Notes: generated by a model from the letters alone, not told the origin. 64,000 bases of DNA from Callaeas wilsoni (GCA_013398955.1 VWPU01004922.1:1-64000), one strand, 5' to 3'. Numbered from the stretch's first letter, positions 27,236 through 39,500 are shown. A program made the numbers and translations.

Positions 27236-27545
27236 GGGAATCGCCAGCGCACCGCCCGCGCGTCGCAGGCGCGCGGGAGTCACTCTCCACGCGGCGCTCG
27301 AAGGACGGGTCCGGCGCCGCAGCAGCCCCGCGATCAGCCTTACCGGCCCCGGTGAGGCGCCGCACGTGCGTCATGACCGCCTCGGTGTAAGCGCCTGCCT
27401 CGTAGCCGTCCATGTCCCCCGCCACGATGTGTGCCACCCGGGCAGCGCGGGCACGCATGGCACCCGCGGCGCGGTCCAGCCCGTCGGCGTCCTGCTCCCG
27501 CAGCGCCACGATGCAGCGGTTCACGTCCTCCAGGATGTGGCTCTC
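27236..27545. promoter_or_regulatory. intragenic CpG island over a CTNNA3 exon
   Basis: A hand count gives about 49 CpG dinucleotides in 27241-27540, and G+C is far above the surrounding intron. The edges are sharp: AT-rich sequence resumes beyond about 27230 and 27550. The island covers the whole 201-nt CTNNA3 exon and extends about 108 bp into the downstream intron. That extension means codon usage alone cannot explain it. It may act as an orphan CpG island or alternative promoter, or it may only record GC-biased gene conversion. I see no clear TATA box or initiator in it. Confidence 0.75.
27344..27544 (-). CDS. CTNNA3: alpha-T-catenin internal exon (M region, MIII bundle), GC-rich
   Basis: This exon encodes the start of the MIII four-helix bundle of the alpha-catenin M region. 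It has 201 nt: two bases finishing a glutamate codon, 66 codons, and one base of a split valine codon. The peptide starts SHILEDVNRCIVALREQDAD and includes LDRAAGAMRARAARVAHIV and GAYTEAVM, which are alpha-catenin family landmarks. DQDAD- and VAHIV-type residues favour CTNNA3. The acceptor is CTTGTGCTTGCAG (AG at 27545-27546) and the donor is GTAAGG (GT at 27342-27343). The exon lies inside a CpG island and almost every third position is G or C, unlike the exons on either side. Against human CTNNA3 from memory there are about 17 changes in 66 residues, mostly towards G, A, R and V, and the usual YEPG has become YEAG. The frame stays open for 52 residues past the donor. Confidence 0.95.
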
Positions 27546-30500
27546 TGCAAGCACAAGGACACTGCTTTAACACCCACCTCTCGGGCGCTCACACACCCCT
27601 GAGAGCTGCGCCGGGCTGCAAAACCTACCGTGGGAAACCTGCACTGAACTGCCTTGAAACTCCCCCAGCAACTTATTGATTCCTAGAATTCAAAGGCACT
27701 GTAATACTCTCCTATCAGCAGGAACAACAACAAAATACGGAGTCAGAAAGTGTTATAAAAACATGAAAACCACAAAACCTTACATACAAAGTAAATATTT
27801 GCAAAGAAAAATTTATTAAAGCTGTTACTTTATTGTTGAAACCTTTTTAAGCCACTGTGACATCTTCCATAACGAGATGAGTCTCCAACAACAAATGATT
27901 GCCCAACGACTAAACTTAACTTCTTTTACATCAATGCCTTAGGATGCTCAAGCTAAATCAAACTCGAAAGTAAATTATCACCCCTCTGTCTTTCTACACA
28001 TAAATTTTTCGACTGGAAATAGTAAAGTTGCATTTGTGTTTACCAAACCATTCTTTGATACTCAAATATGTAGAAATGGGGAAAAAAACATCAGCAGAAC
28101 AGACAAAGACGAAGGAGAAAATACTAGTACTAAAGACTGGTCCTAAATCAAAGGGTAACAAGCACGAGTAAGGATTCAAATCAAGCTAGAAGACAGTCAT
28201 GTCAAGAACTACAGAGAGAACAGTTATGTGGGATGTTAATATATCCATCTATACAACCAATTTTGAAGGACACATTCCTTTTTTTTTTAGGCAAAGTAAT
28301 GCAAATATAAAATTGAACTTAGGGTACAAAAGCAGTATCATAAAACAGGTTTTTAAATGATAGTATGTTTACTGCTTTAAAGCTTAAATACTTCTTAAAA
28401 ACTTCCCTATTAGTGCTGGTATTGAATGGCCTTTCAGATCTACAATCTGCTTTGTCTCTCAAGAGAATGAACTACAAGAACATCAGAAGTGCATTCTGTG
28501 AAGGCAATCTGCTCTCTCTATTCAGAAGCATCAGTGAAACGTCCCTTGCACTAAGCCACAAATTAATTCAGAGCTTATGGGTTTCTTGTTAATTCATATG
28601 ACTGCCATTCTGTACATGAGTATTAAATTATGTTTTATGTTATACAATAAATTGGACAATCACACTAACATGGACATATAAAACACACCATTAGGTAATC
28701 CTAAATTGCTAACTGGGTCTGGCATATCTATCTTGGGATTCTGCCTATGCAAAAACCTATGAATTCTGATTCAGTTTAGGAAAGGGCTGCATCACAGAAT
28801 GCCTCTGTAAACACAGAACGTCCTTATCCTTTTCAGATCCATGTCACCACCTCCACGGTGCGCAGAGAAAGAGGAGTTTAGCAATGCTGGCTTTGTCAGC
28901 GCCGCGTGTTCAGCGCGTGCGTGTTTGGTAGCTGCACCCACGGAGCGACAGCTCGATGCAAACTCAGGGCACTCAGAGCACTGACAGCTACCTCAGCTCC
29001 TCCAGTGCCAAACACAACACGCCCAGCTGGCAAAGAAGGGGCCAAATCACCAGGTGGACAAGGATGTTCCAGGCTCTAACCTGTGCTGTACAGGTCATAA
29101 CTCACCTTCCAAACAAACCAGTTTGTCAATGTGCGCAATGATGGAGAGAGAGGCCGGACATGCACACAATGCAGGAGAAAGGGCTAAATAACCCCACTTC
29201 TGCTGCCACAGTTACATCTAAAATGTAGTTGTACGGGCCACCACTGTATTAGTTTTAATACTGTCCATGTGTTAGCAGAGACAACGACAGAATGGATAGT
29301 GCAACCACCACTTTAAGGGCCTTAGTGTGAAGAATACACTGCTTTTTACTGTCCAGCAAAGACCGCAACTAAAGGGCTTAATTCTGTGTAAACAGAAAGT
29401 CAGGGCTCTTCTGGGATCTACCAAGAAAAATCTCCATAATGGAAAAACACAGTTACCTGGTTATTTCAGATGATATGAATCTCAGGGGAATTAAAAAAAT
29501 AGAACTGCACGTGGCCGCATGGACATACCATATGAACGGAACACACGGTGGAAAGCTCCCAGTTTCCCAACCCTTCTAAGAGATGGCAGAAACACCACTT
29601 TTATGGAACAGTAAACTTGAGACCAGATGCTCGATAGAAATGCAATTAGACCTGTATGTTGTAAGCCTGAGATTCCCATCAGCCAGCTTCCTTCCGAACT
29701 GGCAAGACTACTTTTAAGCTATTCTACAATTGGATCTCAATTAGACTGTGATGTATGCTCTCAGACACTGTGTTTCGAAGACAACAAAGAGGGACACAGA
29801 TATTATTAATTTTGTATTGTCCATCCACCTGGCACTAGAAAAGCAGTGCAACAGCTTTTCTTGCTCCATCCACCCGTGGCCGCAGGTCAGGGGTCACTGG
29901 GAACCTGCCCAATGCCACCTGCGTGTCAGCCGCTCCGCAGCCCTCGGCAGCACGCACCACGTGCAGCGTGCACACAAAAACCACAGGTGAGCTCATCCCC
30001 AGCACGGGCACTGCCCAGCAGCACTTGCTGAAGACCCACAGCCAACAGGCAGCCTCTCACGATGCTCTGAAGCTCCTCCCAGACGAGCTACTTCTTCCCA
30101 ATCAATAAAACTTTGCTTAACTTCATTTTCCCAAGGCACGAATAAGCTTATACACTTGCCTTAGGAGATCTAATAGAAAAGAAACAGCACTGATCACAGT
30201 CCAGCTGAGACTGTTTTAACCTCTATCTGTTACAGATACTTCCTCCTCCTACACCAAATGCATTAGGTCAACTTTTGATTTGCAGCCAAGTATCTTACTT
30301 TCCAAAGCAGAAAAGGAAGATTAGGATGATGGACCATCTCTTTGTCATGAGACAACGTCTAGCAGAAGAGTTAATTGTAACAGTGGATTGATAGATGTTT
30401 AAGGAAATTGTCAGATTGCCATGGTTGCCACAGCAATTATCACAAGCAGTGCACTGCACCTTCTGATTTCCCTCTGGGATTTTGCTGTTAGTCAAAAACG

Positions 30501-30704
30501 GCCAAAAATCATATCTCGGCTGAGCTAACCAATGGCTAATAAAGCTGTCTGACAAAGCCATGACTCAGACTGTCTCTGGGACAAAATCAATAGCTCTTCC
30601 TTTGCATGTCATCTAAGAAAAAGACAGGTGACGCCCTTCCACTCCACTTGGCACTGATAAGGCCTCCGTTACAGTACTTTAATTAAAGTTTCTCTGCTTA
30701 GCTT

Positions 30705-30719
30705 AAAAAAAAAAAAAAA
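30705..30719. repeat. poly(A) run of 15
   Basis: Fifteen consecutive A on the plus strand, within otherwise ordinary AT-rich intron. Confidence 0.9.
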
Positions 30720-33244
30720 TTGTGAACTAAATGGAGACATTATGAAAAAAAAGAAAAATTATTACTAGAAATTTAAAAAATGTAGTATATGAAGAAGCAA
30801 TATAAAACTCAATTTGGTCTCCTGAAGACAAGACAGAAAATAAAACATTCTTTTCTGCAAGCCCTGAATCATAAAATTAGGAATGTATGCAGTGACAGTC
30901 TAGCCAAAAAATGATTTCTATCTTTTCCCATCTGTTGGCATGATAAAATGGGAAGCACAGAAACTTTTCATAAAAAGTCAGCTTCCTTTCAGATAACTCC
31001 TGTTCCCTGGGCACGGTACCTTACAGTGCTCATCAGAAAAGGATTCCAAGATTTCCAATAATGGCACTACCTAGCATGGCAAAAGACATGCTCCCACAGA
31101 CTCATAATGCTTTGATGAACAACAAAGAGATATCTGACAGCAAATAAATGGTAAGAACATCCATACTCAGATTTAGCAAGTTTTAGTGCCAAAGTTAAGA
31201 GAGCAAAGCAACTAAGTGGAAAGTGCTAGTGCGCTAGTCCCACTATACAACTCCCTGTTATCACCCTTCTTGTATTCAGATAGAAAAAAAACCCAAGAAA
31301 AACCAAGTTAATCTAATTCCCACCTTTTTGCTACATACTGAAGTTCAGACTATGGGCAAGGCTAAATCTCCCTCAGCAATCTTATGAAATAGATTTTCTT
31401 GGCACTTGTGGCTCTTTTAATAAAATATCTATATTCTACAAGCAAGACAGTGTCTTAGTCACCACTCGGAAATAAAATCACTGGTAATCACTTAATGTCC
31501 AAAGTTCCTGGCAATTCAAGAGAAGAATTTTTAAATTAATAGAAAAGTGCAGAGAAATTATTACTTAGAACAAGGAAAATACATATCCTTTCTTCTCTAA
31601 TTGTATTAACTAAACATTCTTCATCTGCAAATTTAAGACATTAAATTATAACTCCTAATATTGTTTGTTGCTAATTCATCTGACAATGCTGTCATTCTGT
31701 CTCAGACCCAGGGTGGTACTGACAGGTAGAGTTCCCAATCATCTGGAATTCAAGCAAATGCATTCACACTTCCAAAATTCTCCAGTTTGAGACACATAGA
31801 GCCATAACATAAGAAGTGTTGAAGTGTCTACTGTCCAGCTTAAAAGGCATGGAGCATCCAGAAAGCTACAGGCTAAAGCTTCACCTCAGTTCCTGTAAAA
31901 ATTACAGAGCAAGACCTCAAGGAAAACATTTCCAGGCACCAGAAGGACAAGAAGATTATTAGGAACAAACAGTACTGATTTACTACCGGGGCAAATCAAG
32001 CACAGACGAACTGATTGCTTTCAGCGATGAAGGACTGGCTCTGCGGACGAGGGCAGTGCTCTGGTTATCCCTTACCGAAGGACACGCGTGCCAGCGGCCC
32101 CGCACAGGGAAAGGAGGGTGGCAGTACCCGGGCAGGTGGACAGCCAGGGGCAGGAGCCAGCCCTGCAGGAGGAGCAGGCCGTGGGACAAAGCTGAACAGC
32201 GCATTAGGACAGCTGCTCCTCAGGAAGGGGGCATGAGGAGGCCGGGATCATTTGAGGCCACACACAGAACACGTCCTGAGCAGCTCTGGGGTGACATCGA
32301 CTGCGCAGCCCGGCCGGCTCGTGCTCCAGAGGACGGGGCTGCCACCCAGAACAACCCTAACCAGCTGGACAAATGCACCAACAGGGAGCTGCTCAGCAGG
32401 AAAGCAAAGGAAACTTGGGACTTGATATAAGGGGAAAAAATAGTTTCTCTGTTATGAGCATGGGGAAACATTTGAACAAATTGCCTGTGAAGACCAGAAA
32501 TTAATTGATGCAGAAAAGTGGGTGCAAATGCTGTTGTTTCTAATTGCTAGAGAAAATGAATTTATTATTCCCATTGTGGCAGACTTTTTCAGCACTGTTT
32601 AATTATAACCTCCCTCTGAAAGGGGAATTGTGACACCAAGAAAGATCAAGCACATACATGAGAAGCCTCCTGAGTTAACATGTATGCCTCATGTTAATGG
32701 GTACTAGGCTGCAAGGACAGATTTTCCTGAAGGAACACCACCTCTACAAAATTTTCCAGTGTTCCAGGAAACAGTAGGCTAACTTGGAAAAAAGGTAAAA
32801 TATAAGAGTACCCAGTATGATGGGACATAAGACAGAAATATGGTGTCTGTCTCAAACCGTGAGCTGCAGGCTGCAAGCCAAAAGCTAGAAGACAACAGAA
32901 GAAAAAGGATGGAAGATGACTGTGAGGAGAGAAAAGAGGGAATAGCATAAAGGTACCCCCCTAGGCAATGTTCTTCAGGATCTATCATTATCTGTGCAAG
33001 TCCCTACAGATTATTTTTCAGGGAAAAGAGACACGATACTTTATGTTTTTAGAAATTTCAACCTGTAGTCTGAAACACTGGCTTCACTTCTGTTCCCAGA
33101 AAATACTAACTGAAGTGAGTACTTCCAAATTTTACCTTAGGGTGAACAAAGCACTGACTGAGTTGGCAGCTTCTCCTTACGGTTCATTTTCATTCACATA
33201 TGCATGAATGAGTCTAAAACGTCAGTATCTAAACTCATGAAAGC

Positions 33245-33375
33245 TAAAAAAAACCACAGACAAAAAAACTCACACAAAAACCCCCATCAACAAAAACTAT
33301 CCAATCCACACAGTAAAACCAAACCCACCCAAAATTCTCTGCCACATCACCACCAAAACAGAAAGAAAGAATAAG
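33245..33375. repeat. A/C-rich low-complexity tract
   Basis: About 130 bp almost free of G on the plus strand, built of AAAAAC, CACAC and ACCC blocks and followed by GAAAGAAAGA. No coding or structural signal is evident. It may be a decayed simple repeat. Confidence 0.8.
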
Positions 33376-34959
33376 AATATGCCTTAAATAAGTATCTACT
33401 AATTACAGAGTTGGCAGCCCAAAATTATCAGTTTAACTAGCTGATAAAGGTTTCAGATTACAGAAAATTTCTCTCCCTGCATGAGTGAGAATCTTATAGA
33501 AATATTAATCCTTTCCAGAGCTTAATTTCTTTCCCTGATTCCTTTTAACATGATTACAGTAAGATTTGGTTGGTTTGAGATGCTAACTGCTTGTGCTTCA
33601 ATCCTTGCCCCTCCATTTCGTGGGCACAAAACTCAGCCTTACAGACAGGTTTCTGGAGTGCCAGCTTCCCCATTCAGCATCCAGATGTATTCCAGGACCT
33701 TGGGGAAACAAAAGAAGCACCACCTTAGAGTATCAGCATGTTTCAGTGTCTCTCCTCTCCTAAAGTTTTACACAAGCCAAGCTCAGAGAGCTCTGAAAAC
33801 AGGGAAGTTTTCTGTAGAAGCACACAGGCCAACTGGGCTGTAGGTAAGGATCTGGAGAGAGCACAGGCAGATAAGAAGTAGGCCAGAAGCATGAACACTG
33901 GGACAGGACACAGATAAAGGGAAGCCAGAAAAAGCAAAAATGTCAACACATCCAGCTGAGCAGGGGTCACTTCTCCATCTCCACACTTCAGGTGTTCCCT
34001 GGGCTGCAAGCCCGAGGAAACCCTTCCCTGCAGAAATACGCAGGGGTGACACGCGCTCACGGAGCTTGGCCCCAGCCCCTTCATCTGGCGCAGTCCTCTT
34101 AAACACGCCCTTCTTGTGTCGGCTGAGGAGATTACTGACTTCAGGGACCATCCACCTCATCCTTCACACACGCCTGTAAAGGCCTGCAAGGACTTGGGCC
34201 TCACAGGTGCCCCTTTCTCTTCTCTGGCTACAATCACCTAAGAATGCTTAGCTCAGTTTTTATTCCGGACTTACAGGAATACTGTAAGTTCACACTTCCC
34301 CTAGACAATGTACAGAGGCAACATAGAATTTTTTATGTATTAATACTCCATAACATGCTGCTGACTCTGTAAGACCAGACAGGAAAAACAAGGAATTGGA
34401 AATGGTAGCAGGACAGGAAGGAGGAGACAGTGGAGAGTAAATAAAACAGAGCATTCTTGTTTAATCCTCAGAAACCACTGTAACCACAAACTGTGTTTGC
34501 AATATGCCCCTCCGCCCTTCTCAACTGCTATTAACTTCCAGAATGAACACAGCAAATTTTAGTCAGACTAGCCATGTCTCAGCTATGAACCTAGGTAACT
34601 GTAATGTTGATAACCCGGGTAATCATGATGTTAATAACAATTCTCTCCTAGAAGAGCGTTCTCTTCACCAAAGTACCTATAACCAAAAACAGTCAATTTT
34701 TTCCAAGAGGGTCATTTACCTTCTTAACAAATTCATCAACATCAACTTCTTGAAGTACAATGGAATAAAACCCTTCAACCTTAATTTGACCACATTAACC
34801 CCTGATAACAATGACCAGAACGCCATTTGGCCAACATGAGGCAGCAAACTATTTTGAAGGAAAACTAGACTAGGAAACCTTTTTGTGTCTCATCTACAGC
34901 AGGGAGACTGATACTTCAATGTGCAGTTATTTATGTTAGAACTCTCATGGTACATGTGC

Positions 34960-35052
34960 AGCCTGGGCTAGCTGATGGTGTCCCTGCCCGAGGCAAGGGA
35001 CTGCAACTAGATGGGTTTTAAGGTCCCTTCCGGCCCAGACCACTCTATGATC
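34960..35052 (+). mobile_element. CR1 LINE 3'-terminal fragment
   Basis: The plus strand contains CTGCCCGAGGCAAGGGACTG, AACTAGATGGGTTTTAAGGT and CCCTTCCGGCCCAGACCA, ending in CTCTATGAT. This is a clear match to the CR1 3' UTR and its terminal octamer. The copy is truncated at its 5' side. Confidence 0.88.
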
Positions 35053-35529
35053 TCCTAAATCTGCTCACAAACGTGGGAACTGACAGACTGCTCCCATTTC
35101 CTCTTCCACAGCAAGTCCTACTTCAATTAACCTGCTTTATACACCCAGCTTTGCTAAACTGCTCCAAAAAGTAGCTAATACTGCATTAGGTGTAAATATT
35201 TCAAATAAAAGTGCTTCCAGACAGATCCAAGAAGCCAGGAGTTAATCAGCATACGTCCTTCTCCCCTGACAATTCTTTACAGGAACTTAAGTTTTAGTGA
35301 ATGCAGAATGCTAGAAAACCATTGCCACATAACCTTAATTCTGCATGAACAGGTTAATTGACTCTGGTTTTTCACTTCTTCAGTGTGAGGCTGGCATAAG
35401 AGCAGTAACAGTCAAAATGAAGCTGCTGAGGACTGGGGCAGGAGAGATGGGGAATCATTGCAAGGATAATGGGATTCACCAGAATAAAGAACCTCAAAGA
35501 GCTTGTTCTTGGTCTGAACACAACACGGA

Positions 35530-35602
35530 CCCGGCTGTGAGCAGCAGGACGGACTAGACCTTCATGTCCCTTCCAACCACAATGGTTTTAGGATTCTGTG
35601 AC
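35530..35602 (+). mobile_element. CR1 LINE 3'-terminal fragment
   Basis: The plus strand contains GACGGACTAGACCTTCATGT, then CCCTTCCAACCACAATGG and GATTCTGTGAC. This is a short CR1 tail lying about 480 bp beyond the tail at 34960-35052 and in the same orientation. It could be a separate insertion or part of a disrupted cluster. Confidence 0.8.
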
Positions 35603-36367
35603 AGTGAGGGAAGAACAGCAAGAACTGCCAGCCAAAAAGAGCATGGGCTAAGGCTGGCATACCAGGCTCCCCAAATGACGGGAACACGCCTCTTCCACAT
35701 CAGCAAGGCCTTTTACAGACTTAGTCACAAAATTGTTCAGAGCATTTGCCACCAACTGGCAGCCTTAACTTAGACTTCTCTTTTGAGCTTGTTATCTTAG
35801 ACGTAATAATTACTTTTCACTCTTCATTTTAGCTGCTGGATAATGGAGAATTATTTGCCTTACAAAATCCTGTCACATTTTCCCTTAGTATGTGGCAGCC
35901 AGCTCAAAAAATACACAGGATAACCATTTTCTTTATAATCAGTCTGGGCCTGTTCCCTTCATTTCCACCGCACTGCACAGCCAGAGCATTCATTATTCTC
36001 CTCAGAACATTTCTTCTCAAAAAATACAGGAGACAGTTTCCCTTTCTGTCACTTTTATAAACCTCAGGTAAAAATTCTGGGAGGCTTCTTTTTCCAGGAG
36101 ATGAACTGCAGAAGGGGAGAGACTTTTCCTGGCAATTTGCTCCTTTGTTTCTTCACTGCCATTAGCTTTGCAGCAGCCTGCTAGAACTGTCTGCGGGAGA
36201 ATTCTGAACTACAGGAGAGCATTCTCCTTCAGCATATAGGCAGAGGGCTGTGTCACAAAAAAAATGCTCCACAAGCCTTTGATTGGTCTTTTGTGCCTCA
36301 CCTGCCTGCCCGGTTTCAATGCAGAGTTGCTTACACACCCAATTAATTAAAGCAGATAGAAGCCACT

Positions 36368-36394
36368 AAAAAAAAAAAAAGAAAGAAAGAAAAG
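36368..36394. repeat. poly(A) followed by GAAA repeat
   Basis: Thirteen A followed by three GAAA units, forming a short purine-only tract. Confidence 0.9.
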
Positions 36395-36508
36395 GTGGTA
36401 TTCTCAGTGCCTCGGAAGTTGAGATTCAATTTTCCATATCATTTGCTCTGCCAAAAGAGAAGAACTGAAGTCTGCACTTTTATTGCCCTACATAAAATAT
36501 GAGCTGGC

Positions 36509-36518
36509 CCTAAATAGG
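36509..36518. promoter_or_regulatory. consensus CArG box (possible SRF site)
   Basis: CCTAAATAGG fits the SRF consensus CC(A/T)6GG exactly. AGATAA-type GATA motifs lie about 200-730 bp away (36723-36728 on the minus strand, 37215-37220 and 37239-37244 on the plus strand). Alpha-T-catenin is a cardiac gene, so a muscle element in its intron is plausible. This is motif matching only, and single sites also arise by chance in AT-rich DNA. Confidence 0.3.
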
Positions 36519-39500
36519 GCATAAATAAATTTGTTTTCTGCCCTTCTATGGCTGGGAAATGGAAAATTTATTGTTGCTTTCTAAATTCTGCCTTTGGAAT
36601 CCAAATCTAGCTAAAATATTGCCTAACTTCATGAAAATATCTCTTAAAAACTCAGAAAGGTCTTGATAAATCATAAATCTTTAAGTCTAAAATGGCAAAT
36701 GCAATGTTTTCTGAGTAAGGGATTATCTGAAGGAATTAGTTTATGCCAGGAATTACACCAAGACTTATCTCATTGGAAATGAAGGGTTTTGGAACAGGGA
36801 AATAACCAGCCAGATTACAGGGAAATAGTTCATAGCACCTACCTTAAAAATCAATGCATAGCTGATAACCTAGTTCATGATTTCAGGGCAGATGCTGCAG
36901 AATGAAGAGCTGGCAATCTTCCCAGTTTGGACCAAACAGCATAGGAAGAAATCTGCAATTACTAGGGAATATTCAATGTCTGTCTTTGCATCAGCTGGAA
37001 GGTTTGGATAATTTGTCACCTTCATAAGATTTCATTTCCTCGGGTGGGGAGAGGGGAGAATTAACAAACATGATAATATATCATCTATTTCCTTCTGCTA
37101 GGTCAGGGGTGTAAAACTGGAGAGCTTTGTGTTACCTGTTTCACAGCGTGTGCAACAAAGCAGACTATTATATTAAACGGTGGCTATTTCATTTGTCTAT
37201 AAAATATTGTCAAAAGATAATAGCAATCTGTCACTCTTAGATAATTGCTCGGGTGAAAATACTGACTTTATGATAATATTCTCTTGTTACAGCTTTATAT
37301 CTGCTATAGTGAGCATGTGATCAACACCTAGTAATACTTTTTGACACAACAACCAACACACAGAGGGGCAAGTGTTAGCAGATAGAAAACATTTCATTGA
37401 CAAGAGACCACTGGGGTAGGAAGCTCCCAAGCCTCCCTACAAAAAAGGCAACTTTTAAGCTGTGACAAACTTGTCAATTTTCCTGGTGGATACCCCTCTG
37501 CAAACTGCAGTTTGCTGTTGAAAAGTTACCTCTCACTTGCAGAGAAAAGCTGCCTCTTCATTAGATCAGTTTTCCCACTGAAGTCTAAGCTGGTACCATT
37601 TTTTCTCTTGGTGGACGACAGGTGCTGCGGGTTTGTTTTCAACTTGAGTTTCAGAGGACCTAGGTTTGTTTGGGTTTACGTTTTACTACACTACCATCCA
37701 CCAAATTTCTGGGACCAAATCTGAGGTATCTGCTAAACTTACGGGCAACAGAAGTCAGGACATAAATCAGACTTTGTGCACCCCACATACTCAATCAGCA
37801 CTCTCTTTGATTTCACACTTGTTTTTTTTCTCCCCGAAGTGCTAAGGGTTCCCAGATTTGTAGCAAACAAGCACATGTCCTCCCCAGCTGCTGGAGGTTC
37901 CAAAGGGTAGGCCGCCTTTGGATTATCAAGATAAGATCATTGGTATCCTACTGCTTGCTAACAGGTTCACAAGAGGGGACCTTGAGGGAACACATCGCAT
38001 TCAACAACCAGCTTTTGCTCACCTTGTGCACATATGCAAGTCTTTTCACAAGTTTCATTTTGAAATAAGAGACAGATTTGATATGCTGCTTCCAGCAATA
38101 AATGCACGCTCCAGTTTCAGAGCTACAACACAACTGGAACCTGCTCTCCCAGATAAAGATTTTGTATCTTATCCTTGAGAGTCCCGCATTCTGCACCACA
38201 CTAGCACTGTCACCTCAAACTCTTAATGCCATGGACCAAAATCTTCCCTCACCATTTGGTTGTGCTTACTTTCATACCAGTTTTTGGGAACACTCGTGTA
38301 CATGTTTCCAGTAGGCCTATATTATATAATATAAAAGCAAGCAAATCAATTCCTGCAAAGCTGCACAAAACCATTAAAAGCTACTGCCACAGCTACAGCT
38401 GGAAAGCCATTAGCAAGCAGCCTGCTAGGAAATAAACACACAAAAAATTAATCCAAATCTGCATCAAACCCATGCATCTTAGACCATGCTCCAAAGGCTG
38501 TCAAACCCCAGCCAAATCCCATACAAAGTGAATTCCAACTGCATCAGCCATCAAAACTCTTGAGGAAGATGCCAGTAGTTTGCAAAGCTTGTGATGAGAA
38601 ACAAATCTCACAGCTAACAAGTTCTCAGCAACAACTTACTGAAATTCAGTAAGAACAGAGCAGGAATTCAATATGAAATTTCAGTTTCTGAATGGAAATC
38701 TCAAGTCATCGAAATGCCAAGTCCACTGCTGAACTGCACTACCCAGCTCCTTAGTCCTGCCTACTTGCTCAGTGACTTCACACATCCCATTCGCTCTCAC
38801 CCTCTACAGCTCTCCAAAAGCTCACCACTAGAATGTTCCCATCACCTCACTAACAAGTGCAGAAAATCTTGATTTAGAAAATACTAATTTCAAATAGCAG
38901 GTTTCCATGGGACAACGCTTGCAAGAACGGTTCCCAAAATCAGCCTGTGATGCACGGTCAGGTGCGGTGGCTAGGACATGGCATACCTAACCAAGCAGTC
39001 CCTAAGCCCACATCCACTGCCTAACAAGTGTAACACACTATCATGTTTGCCCTTGAGTCTAAGCCAGGAGCGGTGCAAGAGCAATTTGCATTTAAATCAG
39101 TGTATCAGGACTGTAAGCTACTTCTGAGGCAAGGATATGGGATATGCATACCAAAGGGAGGCAGGAGACAACACAAGATCTTCAATTAAAACAAAATGGA
39201 TTCCATGACATCAACAAATTTCCAGGAAGAAGACATTCCTCTAAAGAAAACTGCAAATGACTCGTTGAACTATCCATTGTGACATGCAGCATATCAAGTT
39301 CTATTTATCTTAATAACAGAGTAAGAAAAACGGATTACCGTGGTGGTAACTTTCGAGGTGGTTGGGAGGAATCAGGGCAATCAGAAAGCTGTATGTGGTA
39401 TTTCTGCTGGCAAAGCGGTATAAACCACCATATAAAACAGAACAGAGAAAGACAGGAATACCCTGTCATTAAGAGGAGGCCGAATAGCTGTGTAGAGTAG

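Larger units (their letters stand above)
8815..27343 (-). other. CTNNA3: CTNNA3 intron (18.5 kb) between the two MIII exons
   Basis: This intron runs from the GTAAGG donor at 27343 to the acceptor at 8815. Its splice phase is 1, matching both exons. Contents are a 24-bp perfect tandem duplication at 11734-11781, TA/TG-rich simple repeats at 13388-13424 and 13934-14066, a 41-bp tandem duplication at 17362-17443, a rearranged duplication with one N at 18289-18393, an AAAT repeat at 23546-23583, a 17-bp minisatellite at 24474-24548 and a CR1 3' end at 24680-24745. The rest, including 14.1-17.3 kb, 18.8-23.5 kb and 24.8-27.2 kb, shows nothing I can identify. Confidence 0.9.

Noticed and set aside
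27208..27679. Plus-strand frames through the CpG island
   Set aside because: They lie opposite the CTNNA3 exon and are open because GC-rich DNA has few stop codons. The minus-strand frame has family motifs and splice sites; these do not.
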